From contig NC_030858.1 of the NCBI RefSeq assembly GCF_000208745.1, positions 1,444,597 to 1,508,596 on the forward strand: 64,000 nucleotides of DNA, given 5' to 3'. Position 1 is the first letter of the stretch. Each line of letters starts with the position of its first letter. The translations under genes were made by a program, and so were the position numbers. The notes under the pieces are model-generated. The model was not told the origin of the DNA. It worked only from the letters and a program-made list of their open reading frames with translations, and did no database searches. Positions 54,533-64,000 of this stretch are shown one piece after another. The DNA comes from Theobroma cacao. Taxonomy: Eukaryota; Streptophyta; Magnoliopsida; Malvales; Malvaceae.

Positions 54533-57500
54533 ATGTTTGATTGTGGTTATAAAGCTCAGTACATGAGTGGTCAGAGGGAGAAGTTTGTCAGGTATTGAAA
54601 GCACTATTCTAAATATTCTTTTATGCACTTCTCTCTCTCTCTCTCATGTGGTCACAGGGATACGTTTTTAAAGTGAAGGCTTATAATCTTTAAGTTTTAC
54701 TTTCTATTTTCTCTAGGTTGGATGACTTGGACTCTAGATTGTCATCACCCTCTGATGCAGGATTGAAAAAATGTGGATTTAACATTGAGGGATTCAATCG
54801 TTCTGGCCATGCAAACAGTACAACATCTAGGTCTTTCAAGAGAGGGATCAGAAAGGGATCTGAAGGACTTAAGTCAATTGGTCGCTCTCTTGGATTTGGG
54901 GTTTCTCGAGCAGTATTTCCAGAGGATCTTAAAGCATCAGAGAAGAGGATTTTTGATCCTCAGGATAAATTCCTCTTGCTTTGCAATAAATTATTTTTCG
55001 TATCATGTATTCTGGCTGTATCGGTGGACCCTCTATTTTTTTATCTTCCAGTTATTAATAATTCAGAAAATTGTCTCATGATGGATAAAAAATTAGCAGT
55101 CACGGCAACAACTCTGCGGACAATTATTGATGCTTTCTATCTTATGCGCATGGCTCTCCAGTTCCGTACTGCTTATATTGCTCCATCATCTCGGGTTTTT
55201 GGACGAGGTGAACTTGTGATAGATCCTGCACAAATAGCCAAGCGATACTTGCAGCGATATTTCATCATTGATTTTCTAGCTGTGCTTCCGTTACCACAGG
55301 TCTTAAAAGTTGTTTCCCTTAGTATTTAAAACCTGAAGGCTGCATATTTTCCCTGTTCTAATGCATGTAGCTCTCTGTTTCTTGCATTATATCCTTCTTT
55401 CTTTATTTTCTTCTTTGTGAGCGACAAGCATATTTTATTATGATTTCTGTGGGAGTTAAATCCATCTGATGTCGTAGTGTTGTTCATTCTTTATTCTTGT
55501 TTTGCCTGTTATTTGTTCTTTATGAGAATTAACTTTTTTTCTATACATGCTGCTTTCTGTTATATTGACACACTCTTTACTGCATGTATTCTATCACTTA
55601 AAGTGGGAAACACATGAGCAGGTTGATGTTTTATTTTGCATGGCAGATATGTGCTCTGGGATAATATTTTTTTCATTACATTTTTTTCCTTCTGCCTATC
55701 AATTTTGCATTTTGGAGAACATCTAGTATTTCTTCCATAAATATTTATGTATGCGTGATGAGTGTTTATGTATTCAACTATATCAACTAGCAAAAGTATT
55801 GTTATAAAGTCTTTAAGATTCATAGAGTTAGTAATGATATCATCAAGTACAATAGGAGTTAGTGGCAATGTTCAATACTGGTGGATCTATGGCCTGCCAT
55901 CTTGTCTGTCTTTTGAATTTCTGGCTTGCTGAAGGAAATAAGTGATGGTGTTAATTCACATCTTTTGAAGTAAGCCCTTGCGCACTTTAGTACAAGGCCA
56001 ATTTAAATATTCTTAAGTTCCTAATACAGAATGGGTATAACCTGCATAGGATTTTTCAGTGAAAAACTGGCAGAAAAGTGTTGTCCTCTAACTGCTTAAT
56101 ATGTTGATTATGAATGTTCAGGCTAGATTATATGTCCATTATTATATTAGGGAGGGATGGTTTCCTATACTTAAGGAATAATGTCAATGAGCTGTCATTG
56201 TGGCATGGCGTCCTAGTTGCAACTTGGCTGGTCAAAAGCATCTATAGCTTTCTCATTATTTTTGTTCATATATGCAGATTATTGTTTGGAGATTTCTTCA
56301 TAGTTCAAATGGTTCAGATGTACTTGCAACAAAACAGGCCTTGTTTTTTGTTGTCTTGCTTCAGTACATCCCTAGATTTCTTAGAGTTGTACCCTTAACA
56401 TCAGAAATGAAAAGGACAACTGGTGTCTTTGCTGAAACCGCTTGGGCTGGAGCTGCATATTATTTGCTATTATATATGCTTTGTAGTCATGTAAGTGCCT
56501 AATTAAATTGTCTTTATTTCACTAATGAAACCTGCTGTTAATTGTTCTCCACCCTGTTTGTTTTGATGCTAGCTGAGCAGGTCTTTCTTGCTAATTTTGA
56601 TCTCTGGGGCTCAATTTTCACCTAATAACCTGTTCTAGCCCTGTTATGCAAATATGGTTACTCAAGTAATTACTTTTTGATCTGTGTTTCTGTTGGATGA
56701 ATGTTTCAGATAGTAGGGGCATTCTGGTACTTGTTAGCTGTAGAACGAAATGACACATGCTGGCGGCGGGCTTGTAGGGATAGTGGTAGTGATAAATGCA
56801 ATAAAGATTTCTTGTACTGTGGGAATCAGCAGATGGAAGGTTATAGCACATGGGCTGGCATGAGAAGCTCTGTTCTTAGTGATAAGTGCCCTGCAGATGA
56901 CAATAATGATAATCCTCCTTTTGATTTTGGAATCTTCACTAACGCTTTGTCATCTGGCATTGTCTCATCAACAAATTTTTTTTCAAAGTACTGCTACTGT
57001 TTATGGTGGGGTCTACAGAACTTGAGGTGGGAAAACACATTCCTTTTAAGTGCTGATTGAGATATATAAAATAAGAAAAGAAAAATAGTGGTGGATTCAG
57101 TGATATGATAATTTGTAGTGTGTGTCGGGTTATGCTGAAACAGATAGTTGCATTCATATAAGACATTGATAATTATATATTTACCATGATTGCAGGTGAC
57201 AAAGTTTATTGGTAGTACTGCATTGAATAATCTTTACAAAACTATTTTCCTGAAAGAGAATTGGAAGGCACTACTGTGGAAAGTTTTCATACCTTCTTGG
57301 GGAATGGATATGAAATAGATGCACTCTAGGTTATGTTTTCAGTTTATCTATTATTTGTTAACAGGGACTTGGATGTTAAACTCCTTGTTTAAAAACTTAA
57401 TGCATCTTGTCTGTAGTCTTGATGGTTAGACATTCTCAGATATCTACACGTATAAATTATTTTCTTGTGCTAATCTTGCATGCTTATGCAATTTTCTAAA

Positions 57501-59372
57501 GGACATATTAATTCAAGAAAACAGAAAATGTGCTGTTTGACATTAAGGCATTTGTATTAACTGTCCTTTAAAATTGTATCTTATATATCTTGCCAAAATG
57601 AATTAAATATGTAATTAATGCATATATTTGTTTGATGTTTTTTTGTGTAAAATTAAACTATCCGTTTTAACATTGCTGATTACTAATATTCTTCTGTATT
57701 TTCTTTAATCTCTCTGCAGTACCCTTGGCCAGGGGCTTCAAACCAGCACCTATCCTGGAGAGGTTATATTCTCCATAGCACTTGCAATTTTTGGACTCAT
57801 CCTCTTTGCGCTTCTGATTGGAAACATGCAGGTGAATTTTGGACTTCATCCCATGCATTGTCATTTAATTACTAAGTTGATACTGTCGAAGCACTCTGTT
57901 GACTGATCCAATGGTGTTCTGACATTGTGGTTGTTTTCAATCTTGTAAACAGACCTATCTTCAGTCTCTCACCATTCGGCTAGAAGAAATGAGGATCAAA
58001 AGGCGTGACTCAGAACAGTGGATGCATCACCGTATGCTTCCCCAGGACCTTAGGGAACGGGTAAGACGTTACGACCAATATAAGTGGTTGGAAACACGTG
58101 GTGTTGATGAAGAAAACTTGGTTCAGAGCCTTCCAAAGGATCTGAGGAGAGATATTAAGAGACACCTCTGTCTGGCTTTGGTTAGAAGGGTAAGTTCTTG
58201 TCCTCTTCTCCTATTCATATCTTTCCCGTATTCATTTTCTTCTTTTGTCTTTGGTTTTTGGTGTCTTCCTTATTGGCAGTCCTGAGAAATACAAGTTCTG
58301 GATTGTTCGTATAATGGGTTACCTTGACAATCATCTTTCCCTTGGTTTTTTCTATTCTTGTTTGAAAGCATGTAGAGTATATCTTTTCCTCAAAACATAA
58401 TTCTAAATTTTGCATTATATATAAATGATTAGTAGTCTGTAGTAATTTTTGTTTGGTTGTCTCAGAAGTTTTTCTGCTCTTATATGATGATCTCGATTCG
58501 GTTCTTTTTTTGCGTATAAAGCTGTTCTTTATCTTCAATTGCCTTTTCCTTTCCTCCCGTTATTTTTTTGGGATGACCCTTGCTTCCAGCAGGATTGGTC
58601 CTTTCCAACTGGCCTTAATATTGTATAGTTATGGTACCATGCTGCTTGATAACTGCTTTGCTTCGTCTTGTAGGTTCCTCTATTCGAGAGTATGGATGAG
58701 AGGTTGCTTGATGCCATTTGTGAACGGCTTAAACCATGCTTGTTTACTGAGAGCACTTACATAGTTCGAGAGGGGGATCCAGTCGATGAGATGCTTTTCA
58801 TCATTCGTGGCCGGCTTGAGAGTGTAACAACAGATGGTGGGAGGAGTGGGTTTTTCAACCGCAGTTTGCTGAAAGAAGGAGATTTCTGTGGAGAGGAACT
58901 TTTAACTTGGGCATTGGATCCCAAATCTGGTGCTAACCTTCCATCATCTACTCGAACAGTGAAGGCTTTGACTGAGGTTGAGGCTTTTGCCCTAATAGCT
59001 GAGGAGTTGAAGTTTGTTGCCAGTCAATTCAGGCGTCTCCACAGTAGACAGGTGCAACATACCTTCCGTTTTCACTCACAGCAGTGGAGGACCTGGGCAG
59101 CTTGCTTTATCCAAGCCGCTTGGCGGCGTTATTCCAAGAGGAAGAATATGGAGCTTCGTAGGAAGGAAGAAGAAGAAGCAGAAGGGATGGATGGAACCCG
59201 CAATAACAGTGGTGGAGGTTCATACAGCCTTGGTGCCACTTTCTTAGCTTCCAAGTTTGCAGCAAATGCACTTCGTGGTATCCATCGGAATCGGAATGCT
59301 AAGAGTGCAAAGGAGTTGGTGAAACTACAAAAGCCTCCGGAGCCTGATTTTACTGCCGAAGATGCAGATTGA
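54533..59372 (+). CDS. CNGC5: Cyclic nucleotide-gated ion channel, CNGC5/6/9 group
   Basis: Seven coding exons (54533-54591, 54717-55299, 56278-56490, 56710-57026, 57720-57831, 57953-58189, 58674-59372) give 739 residues. The cytosolic N-terminus is followed by six helices (first near FLLLCNKLFFVSCILAV), a pore with FFSKYCYCLWWGLQNL and the filter region STLGQGL (391-397), a C-linker (RIKRRDSEQWMHHR, LPQDLRERVRRY), a cyclic-nucleotide-binding domain with the phosphate-binding cassette GDFCGEELLTW (576-586) and a calmodulin-binding IQ motif (IQAAWRRYSKR, 653-663). GQG in the filter fits group I channels such as CNGC5, 6 and 9, which carry Ca2+ in guard cells and root hairs. The exact member is uncertain; neighbours match both CNGC5 (APO2) and CNGC9 (LPAT1) loci. 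Confidence 0.95.
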
Positions 59373-60042
59373 TTTGTTAAAATGCTGTTACTTTGATCTA
59401 AATTGTATTCGCTTGGCAGATCTAAAAACAATGTATAATATCACACACATTCCGGTTTGGAATAGGAGTTGTTAAGGCTTGCTGGAGAAATGTTATGACT
59501 GTAAAGCTTGCTAGCTGCTTTATTATGCCTACGGATTCCCATTTCTCTAACCAAGTATAGCTGAGAATATTAAGGCCTCTTATCATGTTCCAATTGTAGG
59601 GAAAGGGCGTTTCAATGATTGCACGTGTGAAGAAACATATGATGTGTGCCCCCGGATCATCATATGGAAAAGCCATCCTTGCTAACGAACAACATTTTTT
59701 CCAACGTTGGATGTTGACGGAATTGCTTGTAATTAATCTTCTGTGTCTCATTAGTTCTGATGTGATAGGATTTAAATGGAATCCGACCCTACCTCGGACC
59801 AAGATTAGTAAGAATGAAGCACCACCATATCTTCCAGCCCCACAAACACCCCGTGTTCACGAAGATATTTGAAAGAGTAATGAAAATGAGTAGTGTACAT
59901 TTTCCACGGAGGGAAGACTTTGACTTCCCAAGTGAAAGGATTCCCTCGTTTCCTCTAAATACTACTTCTTCATTCAGATTCTGCGTAACAATTTGCCATT
60001 TGAAGTTCATTAGAACCAAAACCTGCTTCTGCAATCAAAGAT
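59373..60042. other. Intergenic between CNGC and LRR gene
   Basis: CNGC 3' UTR and downstream flank. No gene recognised. Confidence 0.5.
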
Positions 60043-60735
60043 ATGGTACTCTTGTTGATCAGACAATCATCTTTGTCCTTCCGAGTCTCGTTCTTCTTCA
60101 CCCTCCTGCTGCTTTCTTCTTTCCATGTCTTCGTTTCTGTCTCTGTTTCAAATTCTTCAATTCCTAGAGATGAATCAACAGGAGTGAAGGAAGCGAATGC
60201 TCTTCTTAAGTGGAAGGCTAGTCTTGATCATCAAAGTCAGTCTGTCCTGTCTTCTTGGGTTGGAAATGACACTTGCTACTGGATTGGGATCATTTGTGAC
60301 AAGTCTGGAAGGGTTAGCCACTTGAACCTTTCAAACTCCGGTTTAATAGGTACACTTCATGATTTTAGCTTCTCTTCTTTCCCTGAACTTGCTGTTCTTG
60401 ATCTATGGAACAATTCTCTCCGTGGAATTATTCCATCCGATATCGGCAATATATCTAAACTAACCTATCTCGACTTGTCTGTCAATTATTTTTTTGGAAA
60501 TATACCTTTTGAAATAGGAAAGTTAAGGTCTCTTTCTCAGCTCTATTTAGAAAATAACATTCTGACAAGTTCAATCCCTCTTTTTATAGGAAACTTGACA
60601 AACCTGTCCTTTCTTTACTTGTTCAGAAATAAGCTCTCTGGTGCTATACCTCAACAAGTTGGAATGTTGAAATCTCAACAAGTTTCGAGATGCTGGTCTT
60701 TTTTCTCCTTTTCTGGTCCACTATTTTCCAGGTAG
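60043..60735 (+). CDS. Truncated LRR receptor-like protein (kinase part absent)
   Basis: An uninterrupted ORF of 230 residues has a signal peptide (about 1-36), an LRRNT cap (KEANALLKWKASL ... CYWIGIICD) and about four extracellular leucine-rich repeats (LAVLDLWNNSLRGIIPSDIG, LTYLDLSVNYFFGNIPFEIG, LSQLYLENNILTSSIPLFIG, LSFLYLFRNKLSGAIPQQVG). It then runs into 24 unrelated residues and a stop. It resembles the N-terminus of LRR receptor kinases of the MIK2/MDIS1-interacting type, which normally have some 20 LRRs, a membrane helix and a kinase. No further LRRs, membrane helix or kinase occur in the next 3 kb. Either a truncated pseudogene or a gene for a short secreted LRR protein. Confidence 0.75.
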   Translation: MVLLLIRQSSLSFRVSFFFTLLLLSSFHVFVSVSVSNSSIPRDESTGVKEANALLKWKASLDHQSQSVLSSWVGNDTCYWIGIICDKSGRVSHLNLSNSGLIGTLHDFSFSSFPELAVLDLWNNSLRGIIPSDIGNISKLTYLDLSVNYFFGNIPFEIGKLRSLSQLYLENNILTSSIPLFIGNLTNLSFLYLFRNKLSGAIPQQVGMLKSQQVSRCWSFFSFSGPLFSR

Positions 60736-63531
60736 TTAACAGTATTGTCTTGTTGAGTTATTTTGCAAATTTACGATATCTTTAGGCAAGTTTAATGCGG
60801 TAATACAGATGAAGGACCCATTGAGTCAAGCATTCAAAAAAAAAAGGACTTGATATGAGAAGCTGATGAGTTGAGTGCCATTTTCAGGCCTAATTGGCCC
60901 CGAGTTTTACCACGGTGACTCGCTCCAACATGACTCATCATCTTTAGATAACCATTCAACCTAACATATATGCTCCTTTTGGCAACATAACCCTCTCCAC
61001 ATCTACCACACCTTCCATCACGCTCGTCGGACTCTCATCACAAACCTCTTCCTCTCCTACGCCGCTATCGCCGAGACAAAGCCCTCGCAACACATTCACC
61101 AATTCAAACGGCGTTGTGTTGCAATCTGACGATGTGAAGGGGTTCTGCATAGAGGCTTGAATCAGTGCATTGAGTTGCTTGTTGAGGTTGCGTTGAACTG
61201 CAATACCCCAGCCCAAATAATATTTGGACTGAAGTATTAACATAAAAAAAAAAAAAAAACAGTAACAGATACGCCTTTACAAATAATTGGGCCTAAATTA
61301 CTTTCTTATGCTGAAGTTATTAAAATTTCATTAGGGTTAATATAAATATACTATTTGAACATAGGCGGTCACCTTAATGTGAAAAACCTAAAACTATATA
61401 CTTTTACATAGGATTTGGGGATTTTCAAGAACAACTTGAAGGATAAGCATTCAAAGGTTGCTTCTAGATCGATCATTACAAGGTGAGTAAAATCCTCTTT
61501 TAAATCGAAGAAAAATATGTTATTGATTTACAAAAATTTGGATTGAAATTGAAAAGGAAAATCTGTTTGTAGCATCAAGTATCATGCACTGTAGAGTCAC
61601 TTTGAGTCTAATTATGAAATGATTTATGGAGTTTCACTAGTTGAGTTATATACGGTTGGAAAGCTACATAACTCTATTTTTTAACATATAAAATGGAAGT
61701 GGATTCCGAGTTTTTTATGCAAAGATATGATTTTTTTTTTTTGTAAAGACAGTGCAAACTGCCTGACAGCAATGCCAGAGGCAATTTCAAAAATTTTCTG
61801 CACTTTTCCTATAGTGAAAGAAGTTTTGAGATTTATAAGGATAGAAAGCTTATCAAGTCTAGTTTCCAACGCACTAAACGAATCTCATTTTCGAGTTTCA
61901 TAGCTTAAGATATGGTTATTTTACTAAATGATGTGCAAGCTACTAGATTTCTGATTTAGGAGAGTTTGGATTATTTTGTGTAGTTTTGGATAATAAATAA
62001 ACTTTAGAGAGTTAGATGATTGCTACTATATTTAAATGATTATTATTAGGCTTTTGAGTATTTTGGAAGGAAGTGAGTTTGTTAGAATGAAGGGAGGTAA
62101 GTATATCTTCACACACCTTGTTTCGAAATTATCGTATATGTATATTTCTTAAATGAATTAAATGTTTTATTTAATTATTTAAGTATATTGAAAATAAAGT
62201 CAAGTATATGATTATCTTCTGTTTTGAGCTTAATAATATGATGAATATTGACTTATGAATGATTTGGTTTACTCATGTGATGGAAAATTGGATTTTCAAA
62301 TGATTTGAGTTTTACATATGATGAATATTATTCTATGAATACTTTGATTGATTTATGTGATGAATATCAATTTATGAACGAAAGAAAACTTTTGATCATC
62401 TTTAAAGAATGTTTTAAGAGCTACGAAATAATCACTAAAAAGTGGGATAATCAACACCAAAACTAGTTCTATGGCCCTACTAACGAGATATAATAGTTAG
62501 CAAACGGCCTTATTAATGAGATATAATAGTTAGTAACGATCATGAAAATGATTAGTCAATACAGCCCTTGTCATAGGATATAATAGTGACAGTAACTAAG
62601 ATAATGAAACTTTACGAATTTAAAAGATTGAATCTATGATTTGCTAGAATGATATTTCAAAAATGATATATGATGATCAATGATTTAAAAACTCACAATG
62701 TTATCCATTTTTGTATATAATGATTCTTTAACTATTTGGAAGCATGATTTATTGAAATGTCCTTAAATGATCTATATGTTATATTGAAAACAATGCTTGA
62801 TCCGGTAAGGTGTGTGTGGCTATACTTGCTGAGCCGTGGTTTGCTTATTCTTTTATTATATTTTTCAGACGACTAAATATATGAACCTTAAGATCATAGG
62901 AGCTAAGAGAATAAATTGAGAAGTTTGTCCTAGTGTCAAGACATTGTTAGCTTCTTTGAAACACATACTATATATAATGGATATTTAAGTTTCTAGATGT
63001 TTATTTATTTTTCTTGGAGACGTTAGTCAAATCTTAATCATTAATTATACCAATATGTTGGAATAGAATCATTATTACGACTTTAAATTTTGGACTATTT
63101 CAAGTATGATGAAAGGAAAGGCTTTGTATTACTTTGGGACCTAGTCTCAAGGTAATATGACCATGTCAGGATTGGGGAATGACAAGAATGGTTTTCTCTT
63201 AGGGGATAAGGAGACAAAGGGAGAGGGGGGAATATGAGGAACGGATGAAAAAATAAGTGTGGATGTATAGAAGAAAGAATTGGAGGGAAAAAGAGCTAGT
63301 CGTCACGCTCAAGTGAAAAGAAAGAGAAAAAGAATTATGAAAACTGTTTAATCCTTTAAAAACAAACACATAATAGATGTAGAGGTAAAATAGGTATGAA
63401 ATTCATCTCACATAATTGAGCAAAGAGTAATTAATTAAACGGTATGGTAGAATGGAGTGTCCATTTTCAATATTAATGGATAAGAAGTGAATTATAGTCA
63501 AAAGTCATGATGGTAAGGATATATGAATGAT
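60736..63531. other. Intergenic, retroelement-like relics
   Basis: From about 61430 to 63130 the sequence has the look of decayed LTR-type DNA (AT-rich, short internal repeats, no coding sequence), including a 33-bp duplication at 62473-62538. An open frame on the minus strand at 60956-61243 (95 codons) has no recognisable content. I cannot delimit an element. Confidence 0.4.
62473..62538. repeat. 33-bp tandem duplication
   Basis: Two units of GGCC(C/T)TA(C/T)TAA(C/T)GAGATATAATAGTTAG(C/T)AA, with a diverged third GATATAATAGTGA nearby at about 62576. Confidence 0.85.
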
Positions 63532-64000
63532 GTTGTTATAAAGTATGTAAGACTCGTAGAGTAAGTATTGAATTAAGCCCTTGAACACATGCAGTGCAAG
63601 GTTTAAATATTCCAAATTCCTAATACAGAATGGATACAACCTGCAAAGGTTCTTTTTCAGTGAAAAAAACTGGCAGAAAAGTGTTGTCCTGTCGCTGCTT
63701 GATTATGAATGTTCAAGGTCGATTATACGTGTATTATTATATTAGGGAGGGATGGCTGCCTATACTGATTGTTGTTTGGAGATTTCTTCATAGTTCAAAT
63801 GGTTCAGATGTACTGGCAACAAACACAGGCCGTGTTTGTTGTTGTATTCCTTCAGTTCATCTCTAGATTTCTTAGAGTTGTACCCTTAACATCAGAAATG
63901 AAAATGACAGCGGTCGTTTTTGCTGAAACTGCTTGGGCTGGAGCTGCTTGTCATTTGCTATCATATATGCTTTGTAGCCATGTAAATGCCTATTAAATTT
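63532..64000 (+). pseudogene. CNGC gene fragment (intron 2 part plus exon 3), frameshifted
   Basis: This stretch matches the end of intron 2 and exon 3 of the CNGC gene (55796-56490). The exon-3 equivalent is 63768-63981, one base longer than the parent's 213; the extra base lies near 63821-63826 and shifts the frame. About 107 bp holding the intron-2 acceptor are deleted, so exon 3 could not be spliced in at its normal site. Another part of the parent intron is also missing near 63570. The donor at its end survives as CAT|GTAAAT. Homology continues to the right edge, so more exon copies may lie beyond. Retained intron sequence shows DNA-level duplication rather than retroposition. Confidence 0.85.

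Noticed and set aside
60956..61243. 95-codon minus-strand open frame
   Set aside because: Composition is plausible for protein, but I see no domain, no splice partners and no neighbouring exons. It could be a gene relic; I could not support a call.

Overview
This is a window of plant nuclear DNA, almost certainly from a eudicot. The evidence is GT-AG introns in nearly every gene, AT-rich intergenic DNA full of microsatellites, and plant-only families: APO, ENODL phytocyanin, plant CNGC, a plastid STIC2-like protein, RCI2 and BRS1-type carboxypeptidase. I cannot name the species. One ambiguous base (n) occurs at 11241.

Layout, left to right: a 5'-truncated RCI2 copy (1-132, -); F-box SKIP1-like (198-1215, -); RCI2/Pmp3 (3808-4131, -); a two-zinc-finger protein (5733-8078, +); a protein with four DLNQ repeats (9145-10886, -); STIC2/YbaB-like (14353-17472, +); a BRS1-like serine carboxypeptidase (18276-23416, -); YIF1 (27639-29311, +); SRP receptor alpha (30801-34980, +); two head-to-head ENODL genes (35535-36162, - and 42803-43520, +) separated by two tandem noncoding repeat units of about 2.4 kb; APO2 (44659-47721, +); a 72-residue one-helix protein (48354-48572, +); plastid LPAT1 (49476-51895, +); a cyclic-nucleotide-gated channel of the CNGC5/6/9 type (54533-59372, +); a receptor-like ORF cut off after its LRRs (60043-60735, +); retroelement-like DNA; and a frameshifted CNGC fragment running off the right edge. 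I built exon models by hand from splice signals and checked that each reading frame closes.

The gene order matches, from memory, two Arabidopsis segments: At4g30560-At4g30660 (CNGC9, ATS2/LPAT1, ENODL, SRP receptor alpha, BRS1, YbaB, unknown, F-box, RCI2) and At5g57900-At5g57940 (SKIP1, unknown, ENODL10, APO2, CNGC5). The window looks like the unsplit ancestral order. The genes do not form a pathway. They are housekeeping and signalling genes for chloroplast biogenesis (APO2, STIC2, LPAT1), the secretory system (SRP receptor, YIF1), cell surface and apoplast (ENODLs, carboxypeptidase, CNGC, LRR protein) and nuclear or ubiquitin functions (zinc-finger protein, SKIP1).

I found no strong candidate for a new biological system. 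The items most worth a second look are the DLNQ-repeat protein, the tandem noncoding arrays with hairpin-capable minisatellites between the ENODL genes, a GC-AG intron in YIF1, a Harbinger-like MITE in the SRP receptor intron, overlapping upstream ORFs on two genes, and the truncated LRR receptor.
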